The notes beneath the pieces were generated by a model. The model did not search any database. It was not told the DNA's origin and saw only the letters and a list, made by a program, of their open reading frames with translations. A DNA stretch of 64,000 bases from Mesorhizobium sp. (lineage in GTDB: Bacteria; Pseudomonadota; Alphaproteobacteria; Rhizobiales; Rhizobiaceae): positions 1 to 64,000 of the forward strand of contig JAPUFC010000032.1 of the NCBI GenBank assembly GCA_027492275.1, in the 5' to 3' direction. Both the position numbers and the translations under genes were made by a program. Of this stretch, positions 25,697-33,781 are shown in pieces. How positions within the stretch are numbered: the stretch's first letter is position 1; the number at the start of each line of letters is the position of its first letter.

Positions 25697-26548
25697 ATGA
25701 CATTCGGAAAAACCATTCTCTATGCCTGCGCCACGCTGGCCCTCGTCGGGGTCCAGGGTGCGTTCGGCACCACTGCCTCCGCCGCCGCCCTGTGGGACGA
25801 GATCAAGGAGCGCGGCACCGTGCGCATCGGCATGATCCCGCAGCGGTCCTGCTACTACTGGCGCAACAGCGACAACGAGGACTGGAAGGGCTTTCCCGTC
25901 CGCATGAGCAACGCCGCAGCCGAGGCCCTCGGCAAGGAGATGGGCCGCGAGTTAAAGGTCGAGTGGGTGCCGACGAGCTGGACCAACGTCATCCTCGACA
26001 TGCAGTCGGGCAAGGTCGACGCCTTCTTCGGCATCGGCATCACCGACGAGCGCAAGAAGGCGGTCGACATGTTCGGCCCGATCTATGCGGTCCCGTCGGT
26101 GCTGGTCGTCCGCAAGGATTCCACCATCGGCAACACCTGGGATGATCTCAACAAGCCCGAGATCCGCATCACGACGTCCATGGGCAGCACCGAGGAGGCC
26201 GTCGCCAAGCAGAACGCGCCCAAGGCGCAGTTGCGCCTGATGCAGAACGGCGAGCTGGCGCTGCTCGACGTGCAGTCCGGCAATGCCGACGTGCAGCTCG
26301 AAACCGCGATCACGGGCCTGGCCGGCGCGACCAAGGCCGGGAACCTCAAGCTCCTCCTGCTCGATCCCTACACCGCGCTCGGCTCGGGCGGCGCGCTACG
26401 CAAGGACGGCGACGGACGGCTGGTGGACTTCATGCAGAAGTGGGGAGACGAGTACCGCAACTCCGGCGCGCTCCAGACGAGCGTCGTGGAATCGCTCAAG
26501 GAATGCGGACTCGACGTCAACATGCTGCCGGAAGGCACCAAGTTCTGA
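25697..26548 (+). CDS. amino acid ABC transporter substrate-binding protein
   Basis: A 283-aa family 3 periplasmic binding protein. A signal peptide covers roughly residues 1-31, ending TTASAA. The mature part starts LWDEIKERGTVRIGMIPQ, and the LDMQSGKVDAFFGIGITDERK segment is typical of PAAT receptors. ATG at 25697 has GAGGAG about 7 bp upstream and is chosen over an in-frame ATG at 25670. As the receptor it sets substrate choice; given the ectoine-type degradation genes downstream, a zwitterionic amino acid or compatible solute is a fair guess, not a demonstration. Confidence 0.9.
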   Translation: MTFGKTILYACATLALVGVQGAFGTTASAAALWDEIKERGTVRIGMIPQRSCYYWRNSDNEDWKGFPVRMSNAAAEALGKEMGRELKVEWVPTSWTNVILDMQSGKVDAFFGIGITDERKKAVDMFGPIYAVPSVLVVRKDSTIGNTWDDLNKPEIRITTSMGSTEEAVAKQNAPKAQLRLMQNGELALLDVQSGNADVQLETAITGLAGATKAGNLKLLLLDPYTALGSGGALRKDGDGRLVDFMQKWGDEYRNSGALQTSVVESLKECGLDVNMLPEGTKF

Positions 26549-26630
26549 TGACGACGCGGCCCCGCGATTCCGTCGCGGGGCCGCGTCCTCGCAAGGCGCG
26601 GACGATCGCGCGCAATGAACCGAAGACAGC

Positions 26631-27404
26631 ATGACGGCCGAGCAACCCTCCATCGAAGCGGCGGCAACGCCCGTCGGCACCGTCGCCGCCCTGTGGCGGT
26701 ATCCGATCAGCTCGACGGCCGGAGAGGCCCTCGACGAAGCCGAATTGGTCGAGACCGGCATCGCGGGCGACCGCCAATATGCGCTCGTGGACCCCGAGAT
26801 CAGGCAGACGGCGTCGCCGGAGCGATACCGGCGCTGGTACCCCGCGCCGCTGGTCTCGTCCAGATGGAGCGAGGGCGGACGGCTGGAAGTGTCGGCGGAC
26901 GGCGTCGACTGGCGCGATCCCTTGCAGGAAAGCGGCCGGGAGCTGCTGGCGCGGCATTTCGGCTTCCCCGTCGAGGTGCGTGCCTACGGCAGGGATCGCT
27001 CGACAGACGCCGTTCCCCGTTACGTGCGGGCGCCGCTCCACGTCCTGACCACCGCCTCGCTACGGGCGCTGGAGCGCCTGCTGCCCGGCAGCTCCGTCGC
27101 GGTCAGCCGCTTCCGTCCCAACATCCTGCTCGACACGCCCGGCAACGATGACGCCATCGAGCAGTCGTGGATGGGCCGGCTCATCACCGTCGCCGGCGTG
27201 ACGCTGCGCGTCGCGCGTCCGTGCGGACGGTGCAGCTTCACCACGCTGCGCCAGGACGGCGTTCCCTACGATCGCGACATCCTGCGGGAGTTGCTGCGGA
27301 CCTATGAACGCCAGTTCGGCGTGCTGTGCGACGTGGTCCGGCCGGGCCGCATCCGCGTCGGCGACGAAGCGCTGATCGCGCAACCGGGCGGAGGCAAGCC
27401 ATGA
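26631..27404 (+). CDS. MOSC-domain protein
   Basis: A 257-aa protein with an N-terminal MOSC_N beta-barrel domain (VAALWRYPISSTAGEALDE) followed by a MOSC domain near residues 120-250. The MOSC cofactor-site region is visible as VSRFRPNILLDTPG and the conserved Cys segment RPCGRCSFTT. MOSC proteins such as YcbX and mARC bind molybdenum cofactor and reduce N-hydroxylated compounds with the help of an iron-sulfur partner. The gene overlaps the following Rieske gene by 4 bp (ATGA), so the two probably form one redox system. It lies 82 bp after the amino acid importer operon. Confidence 0.85.
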   Translation: MTAEQPSIEAAATPVGTVAALWRYPISSTAGEALDEAELVETGIAGDRQYALVDPEIRQTASPERYRRWYPAPLVSSRWSEGGRLEVSADGVDWRDPLQESGRELLARHFGFPVEVRAYGRDRSTDAVPRYVRAPLHVLTTASLRALERLLPGSSVAVSRFRPNILLDTPGNDDAIEQSWMGRLITVAGVTLRVARPCGRCSFTTLRQDGVPYDRDILRELLRTYERQFGVLCDVVRPGRIRVGDEALIAQPGGGKP

Positions 27405-27733
27405 GCGCGTCCGCCAGGCTCTTTGCCCTCCCCGACCTCGGCGATCTCGCCCCCGGCGAGGTGCGGCGCATCGACGACACGCCGCTGGGACCCGTCGCTC
27501 TCGTCAACGTCGACGGGGAGCTTCACGCGACGTCCGACCTCTGCCCTCATGCGCGCGCGCCGCTGTCGGAAGGGTTCGTGGAAGGCCACTGGCTCGTGTG
27601 CCCGACGCATTTCGCGGAATTCGACGTGCGCAGCGGCGAGGCGCGCAACGCCCCGCCGCGCTGCCGGCCGCTCGTAATCCACAGGCTCGTACGCGACGGC
27701 GACCGTTATTGCCTGGAGATCCCGGACAAGTAG
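27401..27733 (+). CDS. Rieske [2Fe-2S] ferredoxin
   Basis: A 110-aa soluble Rieske protein. The cluster ligands are the Cys-x-His box in LCPHARAPL and the Cys-x-x-His box in VCPTHFAEFD, about 18 residues apart. No membrane anchor or oxygenase catalytic domain is attached, so it acts as an electron carrier. Its start overlaps the MOSC stop. It could feed electrons to the MOSC protein, or to the flavin/Fe-S demethylase-like enzyme farther along the island. Confidence 0.9.
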   Translation: MSASARLFALPDLGDLAPGEVRRIDDTPLGPVALVNVDGELHATSDLCPHARAPLSEGFVEGHWLVCPTHFAEFDVRSGEARNAPPRCRPLVIHRLVRDGDRYCLEIPDK

Positions 27734-27754
27734 GCGCCGCCGACCGCGCCGGGA

Positions 27755-28300
27755 TCAGCGCCGCGGCCGGTCGGTGTCGACGACGACCTTGCCGACGTCG
27801 GCCCAGCGTTTCTCGTCGCCCTCCGGCTCGTTCAGATGCAGGGGCAGCGCGAAGGAGGTCTTGACGCGATCCATGACGACGGCCGTCTTGAAGCCGCGTA
27901 TGTCGCGGTTCTCGTAGAAGAAATCGCGGGTGAAGTTCTCGTATTCCATCATGTCGCGCGCGCTCACGATGAGCACGAAATCCGCCTCCCCCGTCACATA
28001 GTAGCCGCTCAGGATCTCCGGCGTCCGGCGGATCGAGGCCTTGAAGCGGTCGACGATGTCGGCGCGCTCGCGTTCCAGCGTCACGTGCACGATCATGATC
28101 AGCGGCCTGCCGACGGCGGCGGGCGAGATGATCGCCACGTCGCCCTCGATGATGCCCGCGTCGCGCAGCCGCTTGAGCCGCCGCTGGCACGCGGTCGCCG
28201 ACAGACCCACCATCTCGCTCAACGCCTCGGCGGTCAGACGGTTGTTGGTCTGGATCGCGCCGAGAAGCCTGTAGTCGAGCCGGTCCAATTGCATGGGCAT
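27755..28300 (-). CDS. Lrp/AsnC-family transcriptional regulator
   Basis: A 181-aa regulator with helix-turn-helix in residues 5-60 (LDRLDYRLLGAIQTNNRLT, then LSATACQRRLKRLRDAG) and a RAM domain containing LSGYYVTGEADFVLIV. A start at 28294 (MQLDRLDY) is equally possible. It is divergent from the aldehyde dehydrogenase and EutD/DoeA-type genes and convergent with the Rieske gene. In ectoine-degrading bacteria an AsnC-type regulator (DoeX/AsnC) controls the doe/eut genes, so this protein is the likely local regulator. Confidence 0.9.
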   Translation of the reverse strand: MPMQLDRLDYRLLGAIQTNNRLTAEALSEMVGLSATACQRRLKRLRDAGIIEGDVAIISPAAVGRPLIMIVHVTLERERADIVDRFKASIRRTPEILSGYYVTGEADFVLIVSARDMMEYENFTRDFFYENRDIRGFKTAVVMDRVKTSFALPLHLNEPEGDEKRWADVGKVVVDTDRPRR

Positions 28301-28666
28301 CCTTCGTTCATGAGCCGCGGAAGCGATGCGGCGCGTTGTCCTTCACGGGTCCTTCGCCCGCCATGACGGACCGTCCGCCACCTGCCTTGGGGTGGCAGGC
28401 GCGGATTCCGGTTCCAGCGGGATCATCTAGGTTCCTGGAGAAGGAATCCAACGTTTGTGACGCCCGTTCCGCAGGATTTCCGCACAATTTCGGCATTTTA
28501 CAAGACTTTCGGACCATCGAAATGGGTTGAAATCCGATCAGTTTCGCTCCGCGACGGATCGGTTCGGGTGAGGTTCCAGCGTTTCGGCCGCACGTCCGGC
28601 CGGTCGCCGTGGAATCGCGACGGCCGCCACCGGGACGATCGCCATCCGCCCCGACCGGGAGAAGTC
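28301..28666. other. divergent promoter region, AsnC regulator / solute-degradation operon
   Basis: No gene is supported. From about 28440 to 28545 the sequence is clearly less GC-rich than its surroundings and holds two copies of TTTCGG 19 bp apart (28488 and 28507). An imperfect stem, GCCAC...GTGGC, lies near 28380. This is where the AsnC protein would be expected to bind, but I cannot assign a site. Confidence 0.45.
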
Positions 28667-30166
28667 ATGACGTCCATCGCCCGACCCGCGTATCCACTGA
28701 CGATTCCGGACTACGGCGCCGAGCGCCGGCGGCTCGCCCGCTTCCTGGACGGCCGCGCCTTCGTCGCCGGCGGCCGGACCGCCGCGAGCGACGGAATCCC
28801 GGTCGCTGATCCGGCCACGAACGAGGTCGTCGGGACCGTCGCGCGATGCGACGCCACGCATGCGGCGCGCGCCGTCGACAGCGCCGATGCTGCGCTCCGG
28901 GACTGGTCGCGGATGCTGGCCGGCGAGCGCGGCGCGGTGCTGCGGCGCTGGGCCGCGCTGATCCGCGCCAATGAGGACGACCTCGCCCGGCTGATGACGC
29001 TGGAACAGGGCAAGCCGCTGGCCGAGGCCGTCGGCGAGATCCGCTACGGGGCCTCCTTCGTGGAATGGTTCGCCGCCGAAGGCGAGCGCGCCTATGGCGA
29101 GACCATCCCCGCGCACAAGCCCAACGCGCAGATCATGACGCGCCAGCAGCCGATCGGCGTCGTGCTCGCCGTGACGCCGTGGAATTTTCCCTCCGCCATG
29201 GTGACCCGCAAGGCGGCCGCGGCGCTGGCGGCCGGCTGCACGGTGATTGCGAAGCCGGCGCCGGAAACGCCGTTCTCGGCGCTTGCGCTCGGCGCTCTCG
29301 CAAAGGAAGCCGGCTTTCCGGCCGGCGTCTTCCAGGTCATCACCGGCGATGCGGCGGACCTGACGCAGGCGCTTCTGTCCGACAACCGGGTGCGCGCCGT
29401 GTCCTTCACCGGGTCGACCCGGGTCGGCCGCATCATCCTCGGCCAGGCGGCGCAGGGGATCAAGCGCGCCAGCATGGAGCTCGGCGGCCACGCCCCCTTC
29501 CTGATCTTCGAGGACGCCGACCCCGCTCAGGCGGCCGACGCCGCGATGGCGGCGAAATTCCAGACGTCGGGCCAGGATTGCCTCGCCGCCAACCGCATCT
29601 ACGTCGCCGAGAGCCGGCATGACGACATCGTCGGGCGCATGGCGGAAGCGCTGGCGCAGCTGCGGGTCGGCCACGGCCTCGACCCGGAGACGGACATCGG
29701 CCCGATGACCCATGGCGGCATCGCCGCCAATTGCCGCCGGCAGGTCGACGACGCGGTGGCGCGCGGCGCCCGCCTGATCGCCTCGCAGGCCCGCGCAGAC
29801 GGCAACTTCGTCACCCCGACCCTGCTGGCCGACGTGCGCGAAGACATGCTGATCGGCCGCGAAGAGACGTTCGGACCCGTGGCGGCCGTTCTGTCCTTCC
29901 GCGACGAGGCGGAGGTCGTGGCGCGCGCCAACGACACCGAGATGGGGCTGGCGGCCTATCTCTATACCAACGACCTGCGCCGCACGCTGCGCCTGTCCGA
30001 GGCGCTGCAATACGGCATGGTCGCGGTGAACACCGTGTCCTTCACCGGCGCGCCCATCCCGTTCGGCGGATGGAAGCAGTCCGGCCTCGGGCGGGAAGGC
30101 GCGCGGCAGGGACTGCTCGAATTCACAGAAACCAAATATGTCTGCTTCGGCGACCTCGCCGCCTGA
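28667..30166 (+). CDS. aldehyde dehydrogenase, succinate-semialdehyde dehydrogenase-like
   Basis: A 499-aa NAD(P)-dependent dehydrogenase of the GabD/SSADH group. Motifs: VLAVTPWNFPSAMVTRKAAA, general base Glu in SMELGGHAPF, nucleophilic Cys in SGQDCLAANR (Asp replaces the usual Thr before Cys), and FGGWKQSGLGREG near the end. ATG at 28667 is preceded by GGGAGAAG; the longer frame to 28457 is non-coding. It is the first gene of the operon that continues into the two EutD/DoeA-type genes. A role in oxidising a semialdehyde, such as aspartate or succinate semialdehyde, is inferred. Confidence 0.9.
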   Translation: MTSIARPAYPLTIPDYGAERRRLARFLDGRAFVAGGRTAASDGIPVADPATNEVVGTVARCDATHAARAVDSADAALRDWSRMLAGERGAVLRRWAALIRANEDDLARLMTLEQGKPLAEAVGEIRYGASFVEWFAAEGERAYGETIPAHKPNAQIMTRQQPIGVVLAVTPWNFPSAMVTRKAAAALAAGCTVIAKPAPETPFSALALGALAKEAGFPAGVFQVITGDAADLTQALLSDNRVRAVSFTGSTRVGRIILGQAAQGIKRASMELGGHAPFLIFEDADPAQAADAAMAAKFQTSGQDCLAANRIYVAESRHDDIVGRMAEALAQLRVGHGLDPETDIGPMTHGGIAANCRRQVDDAVARGARLIASQARADGNFVTPTLLADVREDMLIGREETFGPVAAVLSFRDEAEVVARANDTEMGLAAYLYTNDLRRTLRLSEALQYGMVAVNTVSFTGAPIPFGGWKQSGLGREGARQGLLEFTETKYVCFGDLAA

Positions 30167-30200
30167 CGGACGCCGCCTGCGAAAACCGGAGCGATCACCC

Positions 30201-31379
30201 TTGCCCGCACAGACCCTGAACTTCTCGCTCGAAGAATATGCCGCGCGGCTCGACAAGACGCGCCGGCGCATGGCCGAGCAGGGCATCGAGACGCTCGTCG
30301 TGATCGACCCGTCCAACATGAACTGGCTGACCGGGTACGACGCCTGGTCGTTCTATACCCACCAGGCCGTCATCGTGCCGCTGCAAGGCGACATGTTCTG
30401 GTACGGGCGGCTGATGGACGCTTCCTGCGCGCACCGCACCGTCTACCTGCCCGACGAGCTCGTCCTTTCCTATCCCGACCACTACGTCCAGACGCCCGAC
30501 CGCCACCCCATGGACCTGCTGGCGCGGATCATGACGGATCGCGGTTTGGCAAAGGGCGTCGTCGGCGTCGAGATGGACAACTACTACGTGACCGCCGCCG
30601 CCTTCGCCGCACTGGAAACCGGCATGCCGAACGCGCGCTTCGCCGACGCCACCAACCTCGTTAACTGGCTGCGCGGGCCGAAGTCCCCGGCCGAGCTGGA
30701 CTACATGCGCAAGGCCGGCCGGATCGTCGAGCGCATGCACCAGCGCATCCTCGACGTGGCCGATGTCGGCGTCCCGAAGAACAGGATCGCCGCGGCGATC
30801 TATCATGCGGGCCACTGGGGCACGGAGGAATTCGGCGGCGACTACACGGCCGTCGTGCCGCTGATGGCGTCGGGAGCGGCGGCCGCCGCCCCTCACCTCA
30901 CTTGGGACGAGCAGCCGCTGAAGGCCGGCGAAGGCACCTTCTTCGAGATCGCCGGCTGCCACAAACGCTACCACTGCCCGACATCGCGCACGCTGTTCCT
31001 GGGCAAGCCGTCGCAGGCCTTCGTCGATGCGGAGAAAGCGACGCTGGAGGGGCTGGAGGCCGGTCTGGCCGCGGCAAGGCCGGGCAATTCCTGCCAGGAC
31101 GTGGCCAACGCCTACTTCGCCGTGCTGAAGAAGTACGGCATCCACAAGGACAGCCGCACCGGCTACCCCATCGGCCTCAGCTACCAGCCGGACTGGGGCG
31201 AGCGCACCGCCAGCCTGCGGCCCGGCGACACCACCGAGCTGGTGCCCGGCATGACCTTCCATTTCATGACCGGCATCTGGCTGGACGACATGGGGCTGGA
31301 GATCACCGAGACCTTCGCCGTCACCGAGACAGGGCACGAGTTGCTGTCCAACGTCCCCCGCCAGCTTTTCGTGAAGTAG
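30201..31379 (+). CDS. M24-fold ectoine hydrolase-like protein (EutD/DoeA family), copy 1
   Basis: A 392-aa pita-bread-fold protein of the EutD/DoeA type. Family marks are SNMNWLTGYDAWSFY, the tryptophan-rich MFWYGRLMDA and YVQTPDRHPMD. The C-terminal catalytic-fold region includes GEGTFFEIAGCHKRYH. Canonical M24 enzymes carry Asp-x-[Gly/Ala] and Asp-x-[Thr/Ser]-Arg metal ligands; here the matching places read EIAG and TSR without the aspartates. EutD/DoeA proteins open the ectoine ring to N-acetyl-diaminobutyrate. The TTG at 30201 aligns with the start of copy 2 (TLNF at residues 5-8 in both). It is 34 bp after the dehydrogenase. Confidence 0.85.
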   Translation: MPAQTLNFSLEEYAARLDKTRRRMAEQGIETLVVIDPSNMNWLTGYDAWSFYTHQAVIVPLQGDMFWYGRLMDASCAHRTVYLPDELVLSYPDHYVQTPDRHPMDLLARIMTDRGLAKGVVGVEMDNYYVTAAAFAALETGMPNARFADATNLVNWLRGPKSPAELDYMRKAGRIVERMHQRILDVADVGVPKNRIAAAIYHAGHWGTEEFGGDYTAVVPLMASGAAAAAPHLTWDEQPLKAGEGTFFEIAGCHKRYHCPTSRTLFLGKPSQAFVDAEKATLEGLEAGLAAARPGNSCQDVANAYFAVLKKYGIHKDSRTGYPIGLSYQPDWGERTASLRPGDTTELVPGMTFHFMTGIWLDDMGLEITETFAVTETGHELLSNVPRQLFVK

Positions 31380-31399
31380 CGGCCGTCCGGGAAAAAATC

Positions 31400-32581
31400 A
31401 TGACCAACAAGACGCTGAACTTCGAAATCGCCGAATACGTGTCCAGGCTGGACAAGACCCGCAAGGCCATGCAGGCGGCGGGCATCGAGACCCTGATCGT
31501 CACCGATCCCTCCAACATGAACTGGCTGTCGGGCTACGACGGCTGGTCGTCCTACGTGCCGCAATGCGTGGTCGTCGCGCTGGACGCTCCCGTCTTCTGG
31601 TACGGGCGCAAGATGGACGCGCCGGGCGCCCGCATCACCTCCTGGCTGGCCGACGAGGACATCCTCTTCTACCCGGAAAACTACGTGCAGACGCCGGACC
31701 GGCACCCGATGGACTATCTCGTCGGCCTGCTGCGGCAGCGCGGCGTGTCGACCGCCGCCCTCGGCGTGGAGATGGACAACTATTTCTACAGCGCCAGGCA
31801 GAACGCCATCCTGCGCGCCGCCTTCCCGGGCAGCCGGTTCGTCGACGCCACCGGCCTGGTCAACTGGCAGCGCGCGGTGAAGAGCGCGCGCGAGATCGAG
31901 TACATGCGCATCGCCGGCCGCATCGTCGCCCACGCGCACAGGCATGTCCTCGACTTCGTGCGGCCGGGCGTGCGCAAGAACGAGGTGGCGGCAGAGCTGT
32001 TCAAGGCGCTGACCGAAGGCGTCGACGGCCACAGCGGCGACTATTCCGCCTTCATGCCGATCATGCCGTCCGGCGCCGACGCCAGCACGCCGCACCTCAC
32101 CTGGGACGACCGGCCGATGAAGGCCGGAGAAGGCACGTTCTTCGAGTTCGGCGGCTGCTACCGGCGCTACCATGTCCCGGTCTGCCGCACCGTCTTCCTG
32201 GGCAAGCCGACACAGGCTTTCCGCGACGCCGAGAAGGCGACACTGGAGGGCATGGCGGCGGGGCTCGAGCAGGTCAGGCCGGGCAACACCTGCGAGGACA
32301 TCGCCAATGCCTATCTCGCGGTGCTGAGGAAATACGGCATCGAGAAGACGTCGCGCACCGGCTACGCGGTCGGCGTCAGCTACCCGCCGGACTGGGGCGA
32401 GCGGACCATGTCGATCCGGCCGGGCGACAAATCGGTGCTGAAGCCCGGCATGACCTTCCACTTCATGACCGGCTTGTGGCTCCAGGACATGGGCTTCGAG
32501 CTGACGGAGACCTTCCTCGTCACCGACGCTGGTTACGAGTTCCTCGCCGACGTGCCGCGCCAGCTTTTCGTGAAGGAATGA
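31400..32581 (+). CDS. doeA: M24-fold ectoine hydrolase-like protein (EutD/DoeA family), copy 2
   Basis: A 393-aa tandem paralogue of the preceding gene, alignable end to end without gaps of note. It shows SNMNWLSGYDGWSSY, VFWYGRKMDAPGA, YVQTPDRHPMDYL and GEGTFFEFGGCYRRYHVP. As in copy 1, the two M24 metal-ligand aspartates are missing (EFGG; VCR). Both copies end in the same peptide, VPRQLFVK. The ATG lies 20 bp after copy 1, and the DoeB-like gene starts 2 bp after its stop, which supports the hydrolase-deacetylase partnership known for EutD-EutE. The substrate may be ectoine, hydroxyectoine or a related ring compound. Confidence 0.87.
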   Translation: MTNKTLNFEIAEYVSRLDKTRKAMQAAGIETLIVTDPSNMNWLSGYDGWSSYVPQCVVVALDAPVFWYGRKMDAPGARITSWLADEDILFYPENYVQTPDRHPMDYLVGLLRQRGVSTAALGVEMDNYFYSARQNAILRAAFPGSRFVDATGLVNWQRAVKSAREIEYMRIAGRIVAHAHRHVLDFVRPGVRKNEVAAELFKALTEGVDGHSGDYSAFMPIMPSGADASTPHLTWDDRPMKAGEGTFFEFGGCYRRYHVPVCRTVFLGKPTQAFRDAEKATLEGMAAGLEQVRPGNTCEDIANAYLAVLRKYGIEKTSRTGYAVGVSYPPDWGERTMSIRPGDKSVLKPGMTFHFMTGLWLQDMGFELTETFLVTDAGYEFLADVPRQLFVKE

Positions 32582-32583
32582 CG

Positions 32584-33582
32584 ATGCGCCCCTCCCCCAT
32601 CAGCCTCGACATCGATCTCGACCGCGACGGCGTCCAGCACGGACACATGCGCCTGCCCTACAGCCACGACGAGTCGGCGTGGGGCTCGGTGATGATCCCG
32701 ATCACCGTCATTCGCAACGGAGCCGGCAGGACGGCGCTGATGACGGGCGGCAATCACGGCGACGAGTATGAGGGACCCGTCGCGCTTTGGGATCTGGCGC
32801 GCACGCTGAAGCCGGCCGATGTGAGCGGCCGCGTCATCATCGTGCCCGCCATGAACTACCCGGCCTTCGAGGTCGGCCGGCGCTGCTCGCCCATCGACAA
32901 GGGCAATCTGAACCGCGCCTTTCCCGGCGATCCCGGCGGCACGGCGACGCAGAAGATCGCCGACTATTTCCAGCGCTACCTGCTGCCGCAGGCCGACATC
33001 GTGCTGGACTTCCATTCCGGCGGCCGCACCATGGACCTGCTGCCCTTCGCGGCGGCCCACATCCTGCCGGATGCCGCGCAGGAAAAGGCATGCTTCGACG
33101 CCGTGAAGGCGTTCGGCGCCCCCTATTCGATGCGCATGCGCGAGATCGACGCGGTGGGCATGTACGACACGGCGGCCGAGGAGATGGGCAAGGTCTTCGT
33201 CACCACCGAATTGCGCGGCGGCGGCACGGCGACCGCCGAGACTGTTGCCTATGCCAAGACCGGCCTGCGCAACCTGCTCGTCCACACCGGCATCGTCAAA
33301 GGCGAGATCGAGCATCGCGAGACGATCTGGCTGTCGATGGAGGCCGACGGCTGCTTCATCTTCTGCGACAGCCCCGGCCTGTTTGAGCCGTTCCGCAACC
33401 TTGGCGACACGGTGAAGAAGGGCGATCCGCTGTTCGCCATCCACCCCATCCACCGCACCGGCCTGGAGCCCCGCCTGTATACCGCGCCGCATGACGGCAT
33501 CGTTGTCTGCCGCCTGCAATCGTGCCTGACGCGGATGGGCGACAACCTCGCCGTGGTGGCCACCTTCGCCGAAGCGCCGTGA
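32584..33582 (+). CDS. doeB: aspartoacylase/AstE-family deacylase, N-acetyl-diaminobutyrate deacetylase-like (DoeB/EutE)
   Basis: A 332-aa zinc carboxypeptidase-like deacylase (M14 AspA/AstE family). Zinc ligands are visible: His58 and Glu61 in GGNHGDEYEG and His144 in LDFHSGGRTMD. The substrate-carboxylate region includes NRAFPGD near residue 105. In ectoine breakdown DoeB removes the acetyl group from N-alpha-acetyl-diaminobutyrate. The gene starts 2 bp after copy 2 of the hydrolase with GAAGGA 6 bp upstream. No EutB, EutC or DoeX-type extra enzymes of hydroxyectoine use were found in the window. Confidence 0.88.
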   Translation: MRPSPISLDIDLDRDGVQHGHMRLPYSHDESAWGSVMIPITVIRNGAGRTALMTGGNHGDEYEGPVALWDLARTLKPADVSGRVIIVPAMNYPAFEVGRRCSPIDKGNLNRAFPGDPGGTATQKIADYFQRYLLPQADIVLDFHSGGRTMDLLPFAAAHILPDAAQEKACFDAVKAFGAPYSMRMREIDAVGMYDTAAEEMGKVFVTTELRGGGTATAETVAYAKTGLRNLLVHTGIVKGEIEHRETIWLSMEADGCFIFCDSPGLFEPFRNLGDTVKKGDPLFAIHPIHRTGLEPRLYTAPHDGIVVCRLQSCLTRMGDNLAVVATFAEAP

Positions 33583-33781
33583 TAGCCGAGGCTTCCGGAG
33601 CAACCGCCTTTATGCTGCGGATGCACCGCCTTCATTGCACTCGATCCGCCATTTTGGCGGGTTGAACGCAGGCTATCGACGCGAACCGCATGCGACGGTC
33701 CATCCCGAGAGCACGATGGCCGTCGTGCAGGAGGGTGAAGAACCCGCATGGCGTGAACGCGCCACCCGTCTGGGACAGAGC

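Noticed and set aside
24204-26548. Ehu-type ectoine importer
   Set aside because: Ehu systems have two permease genes; here there is one. The importer may still carry a compatible solute, but the name is not supported.
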